A stretch of 59,336 bases of DNA from Salinicola salarius (GTDB taxonomy: Bacteria > Pseudomonadota > Gammaproteobacteria > Pseudomonadales > Halomonadaceae): the NCBI RefSeq assembly GCF_003206135.1, contig NZ_PZJT01000009.1:1-59336 (forward strand), written 5' to 3'. The notes under the pieces were generated by a model. That model was not told the DNA's origin and searched no databases. It saw only the letters and a list, made by a program, of their open reading frames with translations. How positions within the stretch are numbered: the stretch's first letter is position 1; the number at the start of each line of letters is the position of its first letter. The translations under genes were made by a program, and so were the position numbers. Below, in pieces: positions 46,147 through 59,336 of the stretch.

Positions 46147-47820
46147 TCAATGCGTCGAGCCTTGGCTGGCCGCCAGCATTTCGCGCGCGTGAGCCAAGGT
46201 CTGGTTGGAAAGCTTCACTCCGCCCAGCATTCGCGCCAGTTCGCGGACCCGCCCGGCATCGTCGAGCTGGAACATTTGAGTCCGGGTCTCGTTGTCGCTG
46301 GAGCGCTTTTCGATATGCAGGTGCTGATGCGCCTGCGCGGCGACCTGCGGCAGGTGAGTCACGGTCATGACCTGGGCATCGCTCCCCAGCCGGCGCAGCA
46401 ACTGGCCGACGATTTCGGCGGTCGCGCCGGAGATGCCGACATCGACCTCATCGAAGACCAGCGTTGCCAGCGTGCTGTGACTCGCGGCCACGACCTGGAT
46501 CGCCAGGCTGACGCGCGAGAGCTCGCCGCCGGACGCCACCTTGGCCAGCGGGCGCGGGGGCTGCCCCGGGTTGGCGCTGATCTGCAGACTGACCCGATCC
46601 AGGCCGTGGGGCTGGGGTGTTTCCAGCGGCGTGACATCGACGGCGAAGCGAGCCTTGTCCATGCCCAGGAACGCCAGTTGCTCCTGAACCTGCCGGGCGA
46701 AAGCCGTGGCGGTGCGCTGGCGTGTTTCGCTGATCTGCTTGGCGGCGTCGCGGTACTGCTGGCGCAGGTCGTCGAGCCTGGCTCTCAGCTTTTCGAGATC
46801 GTCGCCGCCGCTATCGAGCGCTTCCAGCTCGCCGCTCAGCCGGCGGTGCAGGTCGTGCAGCTCTTCCGGCATGACGTGATGCTTGCGGGCGATACGATGA
46901 ATCTCGCTGAGCCGTTCGTCGACCCAGGCCAGGCGCTGCGGGTCGAGCTCGGTCGACTCGACATAATGATGGAGCTCGCGAGCGGCCTCCTCGAGCTGGA
47001 TCTGTGCATCGTTCAGCATCACCAGGGCCTCGGACAGGCTGCCACGGTCGCTGCCAGGCACCCGGGATAGCCGCTGGGTCGCCTGGGACAAGAGAGTCAA
47101 CGCGCCGCTCTCGTCGTGATCGCAGCTGTCGGCGGCGAACTGCGCCTCGCGCAGGCTCTCCTCGAGATGCGCCAGCGTCTCCTGCTCCTGTTCCAGGCTC
47201 CCCAGCTCGTCGGCCTGCAGATCGAGCTGATCGAGCTCCTCGACCTGATAGCGCAGCAACTGGCGCTTGGCCTGACGTTCCTCGTCGTTCTCGCTACGCT
47301 CGCGATACTGTCGGCGCAATGCGTGCCATTGACGGTGCAGCTCGCCGAGCTCGGCCACCGCCTTGTTGTGACCTGCCGCATCGTCGAGCAGGCGGCGGTG
47401 AGTGTCCTCATTGAGCAGCGCTTGGTGCGCATGCTGGCTATGCACGTCGATCAGGCATTCGCCGAGTTCGCGCAGATCCGCGATGGTACAGGGCTGGCCG
47501 TTGATCCACGCCTTGGAGCGTCCGCTGGCGGTGACGACGCGTCGCAGCAGGCAGTCGTCCGTGGCGAGCTCCCGCGCCGCCAGCCAGGCCTTGGCGTCTT
47601 CCCGCGCGGTGATATCGAAGCGGGCGCTCAGATCGGCACGGTCGGCACCATGGCGAACGCCGCCGGCGTCGGCGCGCTCTCCCAGGCAAAGCCCCAGCGC
47701 CCCGAGCAGGATCGATTTGCCGGCGCCAGTCTCGCCGGTGATGGCGGTCATGCCGGCCTGAAACTCCAGGTCCAGAGCGTCGACGATAGCGAAGTCACGA
47801 ATGGCGAGTTGGATCAGCAT
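46147..47820 (-). CDS. recN: DNA repair protein RecN
   Basis: RecN is an SMC-like ATPase acting in recombinational repair of double-strand breaks. The 557-residue protein has Walker A GETGAGKSILLGALGL near residue 30, a central coiled-coil region rich in Glu, Arg, Gln and Leu, then the signature ASGGELSRVSLAIQ near 440 and Walker B LVFDEVDVGISG near 464. The ATG at 47820 is chosen, with GGGAGG just upstream; the frame extends to 47877 without homology. A LexA box overlaps its promoter, so SOS induction is expected. It is divergent from grpE. Length is close to the usual 555. Confidence 0.95.
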   Translation of the reverse strand: MLIQLAIRDFAIVDALDLEFQAGMTAITGETGAGKSILLGALGLCLGERADAGGVRHGADRADLSARFDITAREDAKAWLAARELATDDCLLRRVVTASGRSKAWINGQPCTIADLRELGECLIDVHSQHAHQALLNEDTHRRLLDDAAGHNKAVAELGELHRQWHALRRQYRERSENDEERQAKRQLLRYQVEELDQLDLQADELGSLEQEQETLAHLEESLREAQFAADSCDHDESGALTLLSQATQRLSRVPGSDRGSLSEALVMLNDAQIQLEEAARELHHYVESTELDPQRLAWVDERLSEIHRIARKHHVMPEELHDLHRRLSGELEALDSGGDDLEKLRARLDDLRQQYRDAAKQISETRQRTATAFARQVQEQLAFLGMDKARFAVDVTPLETPQPHGLDRVSLQISANPGQPPRPLAKVASGGELSRVSLAIQVVAASHSTLATLVFDEVDVGISGATAEIVGQLLRRLGSDAQVMTVTHLPQVAAQAHQHLHIEKRSSDNETRTQMFQLDDAGRVRELARMLGGVKLSNQTLAHAREMLAASQGSTH

Positions 47821-47884
47821 GCTGCCTCCCAAGGTCGATGGCGGCCATACGGTGTCTGGTTGTTGAGGTGTGATCACTGACGGT

Positions 47885-47900
47885 CTGGTTGTTTATACAG
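47885..47900 (-). promoter_or_regulatory. LexA box (SOS operator) of recN
   Basis: CTG-N10-CAG at 47885-47900 (plus strand CTGGTTGTTTATACAG) matches the gammaproteobacterial LexA consensus. It overlaps the -10 box of the recN promoter, the usual place for repression. Confidence 0.78.
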
Positions 47901-47920
47901 TAGTCCAAAAACCCCTTCAA
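47892..47920 (-). promoter_or_regulatory. Sigma-70 promoter of recN
   Basis: On the minus strand TTGAAG (47920-47915) and TATAAA (47897-47892) are separated by exactly 17 bases, about 75 bases before the recN start. The LexA box covers the -10 element. Confidence 0.65.
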
Positions 47921-47950
47921 TGGCTCCTGTGATCCGCTATGCGGTCGGCG

Positions 47951-47979
47951 CTTGAGATCTGAATCGATAGCCCCATATA
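47951..47979 (+). promoter_or_regulatory. Sigma-32 heat-shock promoter of grpE
   Basis: CTTGAG at 47951-47956 and CCCCATATA at 47971-47979, separated by 14 bases, closely match the sigma-32 consensus (CTTGAA, CCCCATNT). It lies about 75 bases before the grpE start. Confidence 0.75.
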
Positions 47980-48051
47980 GGCAGACAACTCCGACGCTTG
48001 CCGAATCACGCTTGTCGAACAATTGTCACAACACCTTGCCAGGAGAGACTC

Positions 48052-48684
48052 ATGGCTAGAGATCCGCAGAATCCCGTAGACGAAGAACTCGAGCGCGCCG
48101 AACGCGACGGTGAACCGCAACAGCAGACCACCAATGAGGCATTGGACGGTGACCTGGAGCAGTTCGCGGAATCGCTCGAGCACGAGGCGGATGACATCGA
48201 AGGCCAGGCCAATCCCGAAGCCGAAGTGCTGGCGGCCAGAGTCGAGGAGCTCGAGCAGGCGCTGGCGGAGGCCAAGGATCAGTCGATGCGCGCCGCTGCC
48301 GAGGCCCAGAACGCTCGCCGTCGAGCAGAGCAGGACGCCGACAAGGCAAAGAAGTTCGCGCTTGAGAAGTTCGTCAAGGAACTGCTCCCGGTCGTCGACA
48401 GCCTGGAGAAAGGGCTGGAAAGCATGCAGGAGGTCGACGAAACGCACCGCGAAGGCGTCTCCATGACGCTCAGGATGCAGCTCGATGCGCTGAGCAAGTT
48501 CGGTGTCGAGCAGCTCGATCCCCAGGGCGAGCCGTTCGATCCGCAGTTCCACGAAGCCATGACCATGGTTCCCAATCCGGAACTGGAACCCAATACCGTG
48601 ATGGACGTCATGCAGAAGGGATACACCCTGAACGGTCGATTGATCCGGCCGGCGATGGTGGTGGTCAGCAAAGCAGCAGGCTGA
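48052..48684 (+). CDS. grpE: Nucleotide exchange factor GrpE
   Basis: GrpE releases ADP from DnaK in the Hsp70 cycle. The 210-residue protein has an acidic N-terminal part (residues 1-45, with many Glu, Gln and Asp), a long coiled-coil helix (about 60-120), and the beta-domain with [36 protein letters not shown] and [21 protein letters not shown] lies upstream of the ATG; an earlier TTG frame start at 47998 is not used. A heat-shock promoter precedes it. Confidence 0.95.
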   Translation: MARDPQNPVDEELERAERDGEPQQQTTNEALDGDLEQFAESLEHEADDIEGQANPEAEVLAARVEELEQALAEAKDQSMRAAAEAQNARRRAEQDADKAKKFALEKFVKELLPVVDSLEKGLESMQEVDETHREGVSMTLRMQLDALSKFGVEQLDPQGEPFDPQFHEAMTMVPNPELEPNTVMDVMQKGYTLNGRLIRPAMVVVSKAAG

Positions 48685-48748
48685 GACAACAGGTCGGAGA
48701 GCTGCCATCGGTGCGAGGCGATGCCATATCGGAATCGCCGAGCAAGGA

Positions 48749-48776
48749 CTTGAAAGGCGCTTAGCAGCCCCCACAT
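48749..48776 (+). promoter_or_regulatory. Sigma-32 heat-shock promoter of dnaK
   Basis: CTTGAAA at 48749-48755 is a perfect -35 match, and the C-rich CCCCCACAT (48768-48776) follows after 12 bases as the -10. It sits in the 168-base gap between grpE and dnaK, about 75 bases before the dnaK start. Confidence 0.7.
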
Positions 48777-48852
48777 AGCAGTCAATCGCGCAGCAAAGCG
48801 CCGTCATCAAAACGAATTCAGTCGTCAACGAATAGTTATGAGGTGAGGAATT

Positions 48853-50793
48853 ATGGGACGCATCATTGGCATTGACCTGGGTACGACCAACTCCTGTGTC
48901 GCCGTACTCGATGGTGACAAGACCCGCGTGATCGAAAACGCCGAAGGCGGCCGCACGACGCCTTCCATCATCGCTTACACCGAAGACGGCGAAACGCTGG
49001 TCGGTCAGGCGGCCAAGCGTCAGGCGGTCACTAACCCCAAAAATACGCTCTACGCCATCAAGCGTCTGGTTGGCCGCAAGTTCAAGGACGACGTCGTCCA
49101 GAAAGACATCAAGATGGTGCCTTACGAGATCGTCGAAGCCGATAACGGCGATGCCTGGGTCAAGGTCAACGACAACAAGCTGGCGCCGCCGCAGGTCAGC
49201 GCCGAAGTGCTGAAGAAGATGAAGAAGACCGCCGAAGACTATCTCGGCGAGGAAGTGACCGAGGCGGTCATCACCGTTCCGGCCTACTTCAACGATTCTC
49301 AGCGCCAGGCGACCAAGGACGCGGGCCGTATCGCCGGTCTCGAGGTCAAGCGCATCATCAACGAGCCGACGGCTGCCGCGCTGGCCTACGGCATGGATCG
49401 CTCCACCGGTGATCGTACCATCGCGGTCTACGACCTGGGTGGCGGTACTTTCGATATCTCGATCATCGAGGTGGCCGATGTCGACGGCGAGAAGCAGTTC
49501 GAAGTACTGGCGACCAACGGCGACACCTTCCTCGGCGGCGAAGACTTCGACCTCAAGCTGATCGACTATCTGGTGCAGCAGTTCAAGAGCGACTCCGGTA
49601 TCGATCTGTCCGGCGACAGCCTGGCCATGCAGCGCCTGAAGGAAGCTGCCGAGAAGGCCAAGATCGAGCTCTCCTCTGCACAGCAGACCGAAGTCAACCT
49701 GCCGTACATCACGGCTGACAACACCGGTCCCAAGCACCTGGCGATCAAGGTGACGCGTGCCAAGCTGGAATCGCTGGTCGAAGATCTGGTTCAGCGTTCG
49801 CTCGGGCCCTGTAAGACCGCCATGGAAGACGCTGGTCTCTCCAACAGCGAGATCCACGACGTGATCCTGGTCGGTGGTCAGACCCGCATGCCGCTGGTTC
49901 AGCAGAAAGTCGCGGAATTCTTCGGCAAGGAAGCGCGCAAGGACGTCAACCCGGACGAAGCCGTGGCCATGGGCGCCGCGATTCAGGGTGGCGTGCTCGG
50001 CGGTGACGTGAAGGACGTGCTGCTGCTCGACGTCACGCCGTTGACGCTGGGTATCGAGACGCTGGGCGGCGTGATGACCCCGCTGATCGAGAAGAACACC
50101 ACGATCCCGACCAAGAAGACGCAAACGTTCTCGACCGCCGAGGACAACCAGACGGCCGTGACCATTCACGCGCTGCAGGGCGAGCGCAAGCAGGCGGCGC
50201 AGAACAAGTCGCTGGGTCGTTTCGATCTGGCCGACATTCCGCCGGCGCCGCGCGGCGTGCCGCAGATCGAGGTCGCGTTCGACCTGGACGCCAACGGTAT
50301 CCTCCACATCACGGCCAAGGACAAGGCGACCGGCAAGGAACAGTCGATCGTGATCAAGTCCTCCGGCGGTCTCTCGGACGAAGAGATCGACCAGATGGTC
50401 AAGGATGCCGAAGCGCACGAAGCCGAGGACAAGAAGTTCGAAGAGCTGGTCCAACTGCGCAACCAGGCCGACGGCATGATCCATGCGTCGCGCAAGACGC
50501 TCGAAGAAGCCGGTGACAAGGTCGATGCCGAGGAGAAGAGCAAGATCGAGACCGCAATCAGCGAGCTCGAGGAAGCGCTCAAGGGCGACGACAAGGATGC
50601 CATCCAGGCCAAGCTGGATGCCTTGACCGAAGCCTCCGGCAATCTGGCTCAGAAGATGTACGCCGAGCAGGGCGAAGGTGCTGGCGCGCAGGCCGGACAG
50701 CCTGGCGACGATGCCCAGTCCAGCGGCAAGAAAGAGGATGACGTGGTTGACGCCGAGTTCGAAGAAGTCAACGACGATCAGAAAAAGCAATAA
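48853..50793 (+). CDS. dnaK: Chaperone protein DnaK (Hsp70)
   Basis: DnaK is the ATP-driven Hsp70 chaperone. The 646-residue protein has [18 protein letters not shown] at the start, [21 protein letters not shown] near residue 144, [15 protein letters not shown] near 194, [12 protein letters not shown] near 338, and the substrate domain with [14 protein letters not shown] near 392. The C-terminal lid ends in a tail with EEVNDD near the end, close to the usual EEVKD. GAGG precedes the ATG. It is expressed with grpE and dnaJ under heat-shock control. Confidence 0.97.
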   Translation: MGRIIGIDLGTTNSCVAVLDGDKTRVIENAEGGRTTPSIIAYTEDGETLVGQAAKRQAVTNPKNTLYAIKRLVGRKFKDDVVQKDIKMVPYEIVEADNGDAWVKVNDNKLAPPQVSAEVLKKMKKTAEDYLGEEVTEAVITVPAYFNDSQRQATKDAGRIAGLEVKRIINEPTAAALAYGMDRSTGDRTIAVYDLGGGTFDISIIEVADVDGEKQFEVLATNGDTFLGGEDFDLKLIDYLVQQFKSDSGIDLSGDSLAMQRLKEAAEKAKIELSSAQQTEVNLPYITADNTGPKHLAIKVTRAKLESLVEDLVQRSLGPCKTAMEDAGLSNSEIHDVILVGGQTRMPLVQQKVAEFFGKEARKDVNPDEAVAMGAAIQGGVLGGDVKDVLLLDVTPLTLGIETLGGVMTPLIEKNTTIPTKKTQTFSTAEDNQTAVTIHALQGERKQAAQNKSLGRFDLADIPPAPRGVPQIEVAFDLDANGILHITAKDKATGKEQSIVIKSSGGLSDEEIDQMVKDAEAHEAEDKKFEELVQLRNQADGMIHASRKTLEEAGDKVDAEEKSKIETAISELEEALKGDDKDAIQAKLDALTEASGNLAQKMYAEQGEGAGAQAGQPGDDAQSSGKKEDDVVDAEFEEVNDDQKKQ

Positions 50794-50820
50794 CCACGAC
50801 GTCTGACGCCGTGTGATCGG

Positions 50821-50854
50821 CAGTAGCGCGGGAGCCAGAACTCCCGCGTTGCTG
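50821..50854 (+). other. Hairpin between dnaK and dnaJ
   Basis: CGCGGGAG (50827-50834) pairs with CTCCCGCG (50841-50848) around a six-base loop, extended by weak outer pairing, and is followed by the T-containing GTTTGC. It lies between dnaK and dnaJ and may act as a partial terminator or processing site that lowers dnaJ expression. Confidence 0.5.
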
Positions 50855-50888
50855 TTTGCACGGCGCCGACACGGAGGCGGACTCAGTA

Positions 50889-52031
50889 ATGTCCCAACGT
50901 GACTATTACGAAGTATTGGGCGTCGACAAGAGCGCCGACGGCAAGGACATCAAGAAGGCCTATCGTCGGCTGGCGCAGAAGTACCACCCGGACCGCAATC
51001 CGGACGACCAGCAGGCAGCGGAGAAGTTTCGCGAGGTCTCCGATGCCTACGAAGTGCTCTCCGATGACCAGAAGCGCGCGGCCTATGATCAGTTCGGTCA
51101 TGCCGGCGTCGACGGCCAAGGCGGCGGGTTCGGCGGAGGCTTCGGCGGTGCCGGCGCTGGTGGCTTCAGCGATATCTTCGGCGACGTGTTCGGCGATATC
51201 TTCGGTGGCGGCGGTGGGCGTCGCAATCCGAACGCGCCGCAGCGCGGCAGCGACCTTCGCTACAACCTCGAACTCGATCTCGAGAACGCGGTGTTCGGCA
51301 CGACTGTCGATATCCGTGTGCCGCGCCACGTCGAGTGCGGGCACTGCGACGGCAGCGGCGCCGAACCGGGTTCCAGCAAGGAGACCTGCCCGACCTGCCA
51401 CGGCCAGGGCCAGGTACGGATGCAGCAGGGTTTCTTTGCCGTGCAGCAGACCTGTCCGACCTGTCATGGCAGCGGCCAGAGCATCAAGGTGCCGTGCCGC
51501 AAGTGTCATGGCGAAGGCCGCGTCCGCGAGACGCGCACGCTGTCGGTGAAGATTCCGGCGGGGGTCGATACCGGCGACCGCATTCGGCTCAACGCCGAGG
51601 GCGAATCCGGGCTCAACGGTGGACCTGCGGGCGATCTCTACGTCCAGGTCGAGATCAAGGCGCACCCGATCTTCGAGCGCGACGGCCGACACCTGCACTG
51701 CGAAGTGCCGATCAACTTCGTCGACGCGGCGCTGGGTGGCGAACTGGAAGTGCCGACGCTGGAAGGCCGGGTCAAACTCAAGATCCCGCCCGAAACCCAG
51801 ACCGGCAAGCTGTTCCGGCTACGCGGCAAGGGCGTCAAGCCCGTGCGCGGCGGCCCGGCCGGCGATCTGCTCTGCAAGGTGGTGACCGAGACTCCGGTCA
51901 ATCTCAACGAAGAGCAGAAAGATCTGCTGCGCAAGTTCCAGGACAGCCTGGGTAGCGCCAGCCGCCACTCGCCCAAGAAAGAGGGCTGGTTCGACGGCGT
52001 GAAGCGCTTCTTCGAGGATATGAAACCGTAA
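50889..52031 (+). CDS. dnaJ: Chaperone protein DnaJ (Hsp40)
   Basis: DnaJ delivers substrates to DnaK and stimulates its ATPase. The 380-residue protein has the J domain with the HPD motif (KYHPDRNPD) near residue 33, the Gly/Phe-rich linker (about 75-120), and four CxxCxGxG zinc repeats: [24 protein letters not shown] and CRKCHGEG. The C-terminal substrate-binding domains follow. The ATG at 50889 is used because [12 protein letters not shown] starts there; the frame reaches 50856 without support. GGAGG lies eleven bases upstream. A strong terminator follows. Confidence 0.97.
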   Translation: MSQRDYYEVLGVDKSADGKDIKKAYRRLAQKYHPDRNPDDQQAAEKFREVSDAYEVLSDDQKRAAYDQFGHAGVDGQGGGFGGGFGGAGAGGFSDIFGDVFGDIFGGGGGRRNPNAPQRGSDLRYNLELDLENAVFGTTVDIRVPRHVECGHCDGSGAEPGSSKETCPTCHGQGQVRMQQGFFAVQQTCPTCHGSGQSIKVPCRKCHGEGRVRETRTLSVKIPAGVDTGDRIRLNAEGESGLNGGPAGDLYVQVEIKAHPIFERDGRHLHCEVPINFVDAALGGELEVPTLEGRVKLKIPPETQTGKLFRLRGKGVKPVRGGPAGDLLCKVVTETPVNLNEEQKDLLRKFQDSLGSASRHSPKKEGWFDGVKRFFEDMKP

Positions 52032-52060
52032 AAAAGCGTGCGCGCTAGCTAGCCTGAAAG

Positions 52061-52091
52061 GCCTCATCCGACCAATCGGGTGAGGCTTTTT
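52061..52091 (+). terminator. Intrinsic terminator of the dnaK operon
   Basis: GCCTCA-t-CCGA (52061-52071) pairs with TCGG-g-TGAGGC (52076-52086) and is followed by T5. It lies 30 bases after the dnaJ stop. Confidence 0.88.
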
Positions 52092-52196
52092 GCTTATCGG
52101 AAGCTTTCGCTGCCTGCCGGCGTAAGTCACGATTTTACGAGGTTGCTCTACTAGTGCGTTCTGGCGCGGTAACGCCAGGTCTGCGGCGAAGGCTGT

Positions 52197-54161
<1,965 letters not shown>

Positions 54162-54322
54162 CGTTGTCTAAATGCTGAACGCGGACATGCGGGCGCCGGG
54201 AAGCGCCGTTCAAGGCATCATTGGGTCGAATTGCGCTCGGTACTGGAGCCGGGCGTTGGTTTCCGGTATCATTTCATCAATTTGGCCGGGCCAGAGCCGT
54301 AGGCAATAGAGATTCGCCGCAG

Positions 54323-54472
54323 ATGATGCAGCAGTCGGACAATAAGCGGGATGAAACCGGTTTTTCCGGATTTCGTCCCGCTTTTTTACGACCTTGCGGC
54401 GGCTCGCTCGGCCAATGCACGAAGCAGGGGCGTGATGCTAGACCTCGACGTAATGTGTTGATGACCAGTTAA
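54323..54472 (+). CDS. Possible leader peptide of carA
   Basis: A 49-codon frame begins with two ATGs (54323 and 54326), runs through the terminator hairpin, and ends with TAA at 54470-54472, which overlaps the AAGGAGG of carA. Its ribosome-binding site is weak, and the product ([16 protein letters not shown] at the start) resembles nothing I know. If translated, a ribosome inside it would disrupt the terminator and stop next to the carA start, so it may be regulatory rather than a functional protein. Chance cannot be excluded; the frame is open further upstream to 54221. Confidence 0.3.
   Translation: MMQQSDNKRDETGFSGFRPAFLRPCGGSLGQCTKQGRDARPRRNVLMTS
54344..54388 (+). terminator. Terminator/attenuator upstream of carA
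   Basis: AGCGGGATGAAA (54345-54356) pairs with TTTCGTCCCGCT (54371-54382), with an inner CCGG/CCGG pair and a T5 loop, followed by six T's in all. It is strong and well placed to end dapB transcripts or attenuate carAB. Confidence 0.85.
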
Positions 54473-54485
54473 GGAGGATGTTGCC

Positions 54486-55640
54486 TTGAACAGACCCGCG
54501 ATACTGGCTCTCGAAGACGGCAGTGTGTTTTACGGTACTGCGATCGGAGCTGATGGGCAAACCAGCGGGGAGGTGGTCTTCAATACCGCCATGACCGGTT
54601 ATCAGGAAATCCTCACCGATCCCTCCTACACCCGCCAGATCGTTACGTTGACCTACCCGCATATCGGTAATACTGGCGTCAATCTCGAGGACGTCGAATC
54701 GGATCGCATCTGTGCGGCCGGTTTGGTGATCCGGGACCTGCCGCTGATCGCCAGCAATTTCCGCAGCACGACGTCGCTTTCCGAGTATCTGACCGCGCAG
54801 AACGTCATCGGCATCGCCGACATCGATACCCGCCGCCTGACGCGCATTCTGCGCAACAAGGGGTCGCTGAATGGTGCGATTCTGGCCGGTGATGCCGCCC
54901 GGGGCGATGATGCCGTCGAGCGGGCGCTGGCGGCGGCCCACGACTTCCCGGGTCTCAAGGGGATGGACCTGGCCAAGGAAGTCTCGTGCGAGTCCACCTA
55001 TGAATGGACCGAAGGCGAATGGACGCTGGGCCAGGGTTACGCCGACACCGCCAACGGTGAGCGGCCTTATCACGTGGTCGCCTATGACTACGGGATCAAG
55101 CACAACATCCTGCGCATGCTCGCCTCTCGCGGCTGCCGCCTGACGGTGGTGCCGGCCCAGACGCCGGCCAGCGAGGTGCTGGCGATGAACCCGGATGGCG
55201 TCTTCCTGGCCAACGGCCCGGGCGACCCCGAGCCCTGCGACTACGCGATCAGCGCGATCCGGGAAGTGCTCGAGACGGATATCCCGGTCTTCGGTATCTG
55301 CCTGGGCCATCAGCTGCTGGCGCTGGCTGCCGGCGCCAGGACGGTGAAGATGAACCACGGTCACCATGGCGCCAACCATCCGGTCCAGGATCTCGATAGC
55401 GGGCACGTGATGATCACCAGTCAGAACCATGGTTTCGCGGTGGACGAGACCAGTCTGCCCGACAACGTGCGCGCCATTCATCGTTCGCTGTTCGACGGCA
55501 CGCTGCAGGGCATCGAACTGACCGATCGTCCGGCGTTCAGCTTCCAGGGCCATCCGGAAGCAAGCCCGGGGCCTCAGGATGTCTCGCCGCTGTTCGATCG
55601 TTTCGTGACGATGATGCAGCGTCGTCAGCAAGCCGCTTGA
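54486..55640 (+). CDS. carA: Carbamoyl-phosphate synthase small subunit CarA
   Basis: CarA is the glutaminase subunit supplying ammonia for carbamoyl phosphate, used for pyrimidines and arginine. The 384-residue protein has the class I amidotransferase domain with nucleophile Cys in [14 protein letters not shown] near residue 270 and the His-Glu dyad in [11 protein letters not shown] near 355. The N-terminal half shows [18 protein letters not shown]. It starts with TTG at 54486, eight bases after AAGGAGG; no ATG is in a suitable position. carB follows after 80 bases. Confidence 0.95.
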   Translation: MNRPAILALEDGSVFYGTAIGADGQTSGEVVFNTAMTGYQEILTDPSYTRQIVTLTYPHIGNTGVNLEDVESDRICAAGLVIRDLPLIASNFRSTTSLSEYLTAQNVIGIADIDTRRLTRILRNKGSLNGAILAGDAARGDDAVERALAAAHDFPGLKGMDLAKEVSCESTYEWTEGEWTLGQGYADTANGERPYHVVAYDYGIKHNILRMLASRGCRLTVVPAQTPASEVLAMNPDGVFLANGPGDPEPCDYAISAIREVLETDIPVFGICLGHQLLALAAGARTVKMNHGHHGANHPVQDLDSGHVMITSQNHGFAVDETSLPDNVRAIHRSLFDGTLQGIELTDRPAFSFQGHPEASPGPQDVSPLFDRFVTMMQRRQQAA

Positions 55641-55720
55641 GTCACCAGCAGCGGTTTGGAATTCAGTTTATCGGGTCGGCGCCAGCCGCCGACACCCTCA
55701 TTTTCGACGAGTGTTAGCGC

Positions 55721-58946
<3,226 letters not shown>

Positions 58947-58954
<8 letters not shown>

Positions 58955-59336
58955 GGTCCCGATGACCGTCCATGGCGAGCAGGCCTTGCGCCAGGAATTG
59001 GAACAGCTGAAAGGCGTCGAACGCCCGCGGGTGATCAGTGACATCGCGGAAGCCCGGGAACACGGCGATCTCAAGGAGAACGCCGAGTATCACGCTGCCC
59101 GTGAGCAGCAGGGGTTCATCGAAGGGCGCATTCAGGAGATCGAAGGCAAGCTGTCGTCGGCACAGGTCATCGACGTGACCAAGATGCCGAAGACGGGCAA
59201 GGTGATCTTCGGCGTGACCGTCGAGCTGCTCAATCTCGAGACCGACGAAGAAGTGCGCTACCGGATCGTCGGCGAGGATGAAGCCGATATCAAGGCTGGC
59301 AAGATCTCGGTTACCTCGCCCATTGCGCGAGCGCTG
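58947..59336 (+). CDS. greA: Transcription elongation factor GreA, partial at window edge
   Basis: GreA rescues backtracked RNA polymerase by stimulating transcript cleavage. Only the first 130 codons of about 158 are in the window. The N-terminal coiled coil includes [27 protein letters not shown], which carries the acidic tip residues that reach the active site, and the FKBP-like domain begins near residue 80 with [15 protein letters not shown]. The ATG lies within the end of carB (GGAG six bases upstream). carA-carB-greA is a known operon order in related bacteria such as Pseudomonas. Confidence 0.95.

Larger units (their letters stand above)
54162..54485 (+). promoter_or_regulatory. carAB leader region
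   Basis: This stretch of about 324 bases lies between dapB and carA. It contains a strong terminator at 54344-54388, about 100 bases before carA, and a small frame that starts just before it and ends on the carA ribosome-binding site. TATCAT at 54267-54272 could be a -10 box. Attenuation of carAB is a reasonable inference. Confidence 0.5.

Noticed and set aside
46130..46148. GACTCGCA/TGCGAGTC hairpin at the recN stop
   Set aside because: It overlaps the last codons, and no T-run follows on the minus strand, so a terminator call is not supported.
47917..50790. Long open frame opposite grpE and dnaK
   Set aside because: Antisense shadow of highly biased chaperone genes; no family motif.
52161..52178. 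CTGGCG/CGCCAG hairpin near the phytase-like gene
   Set aside because: Only a 6-bp stem without a T-run on either strand; too weak to call a terminator.

Overview
This window is a gene-dense, GC-rich gammaproteobacterial chromosome segment whose content fits the family Halomonadaceae (Halomonas, Salinicola, Chromohalobacter and relatives). The pointers are a fused nuoCD gene in a complete complex I operon, an ectoine-type binding-protein transporter (ehuBCDA order), a cation/proton antiporter beside it, and the gene orders lptM-lysA-dapF-DUF484-xerC, smpB/ratA-rnfH/bamE-fur/recN and grpE-dnaK-dnaJ-(dapB)-carA-carB-greA. The family assignment is inference from content and synteny; no marker search was run.

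Layout. 1-1225: a partial short-chain dehydrogenase and dtd, both minus. 1226-4890: the ehuBCDA solute-uptake operon with hairpins in its leader and between the binding-protein and permease genes. 4904-7114: a CPA-type antiporter and thiD, minus. 7389-22726: nuoA-N, thirteen genes for NADH:ubiquinone oxidoreductase, closed by a terminator. 22810-24274: dsbA with a small endonuclease/exonuclease/phosphatase-fold gene, minus. 24275-25585: engB, flanked by a 28-bp-phased repeat array and by an unusually structured noncoding stretch. 25586-31870: minus-strand block argH-lptM-lysA-dapF-DUF484-xerC-HAD phosphatase. 32247-36770: hemC-hemD-hemX-hemY, one translationally coupled operon. 36894-37811: ROK sugar kinase. 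37878-40397: large YbiO-like mechanosensitive channel, minus. 40944-43038: an AlgX/AlgJ-like protein and a small zinc-ribbon protein, both looking less GC-rich than their surroundings. 43109-47820: trans-translation and envelope/iron/repair cluster (ssrA, smpB, ratA, rnfH, bamE, fur, recN). 48052-52031: grpE-dnaK-dnaJ with sigma-32-like promoters. 52197-59336: a phytase-like lipoprotein, dapB, carA, carB and the start of greA.

How the genes work together. Most genes are housekeeping: respiration, lysine/arginine/pyrimidine and heme synthesis, protein folding, ribosome rescue and DNA repair. The ehu operon and the antiporter are the salt-adaptation elements. The regulatory layout is readable in several places: a LexA box over the recN promoter, heat-shock promoters before grpE and dnaK, and a strong terminator inside a possible leader reading frame ahead of carA.

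The least explained parts are noncoding. The first is the engB/HAD convergent gap, with a roughly 150-nt three-way-junction palindrome followed by two more stem-loops. The second is a set of three 13-bp repeats spaced exactly 28 bp apart upstream of engB. Among proteins, the cytoplasmic-looking TPR/AlgX-like protein and the zinc-ribbon protein at the ssrA 3' flank are the best candidates for uncharacterised biology. No rRNA, tRNA, CRISPR array, insertion sequence or integrase was seen.
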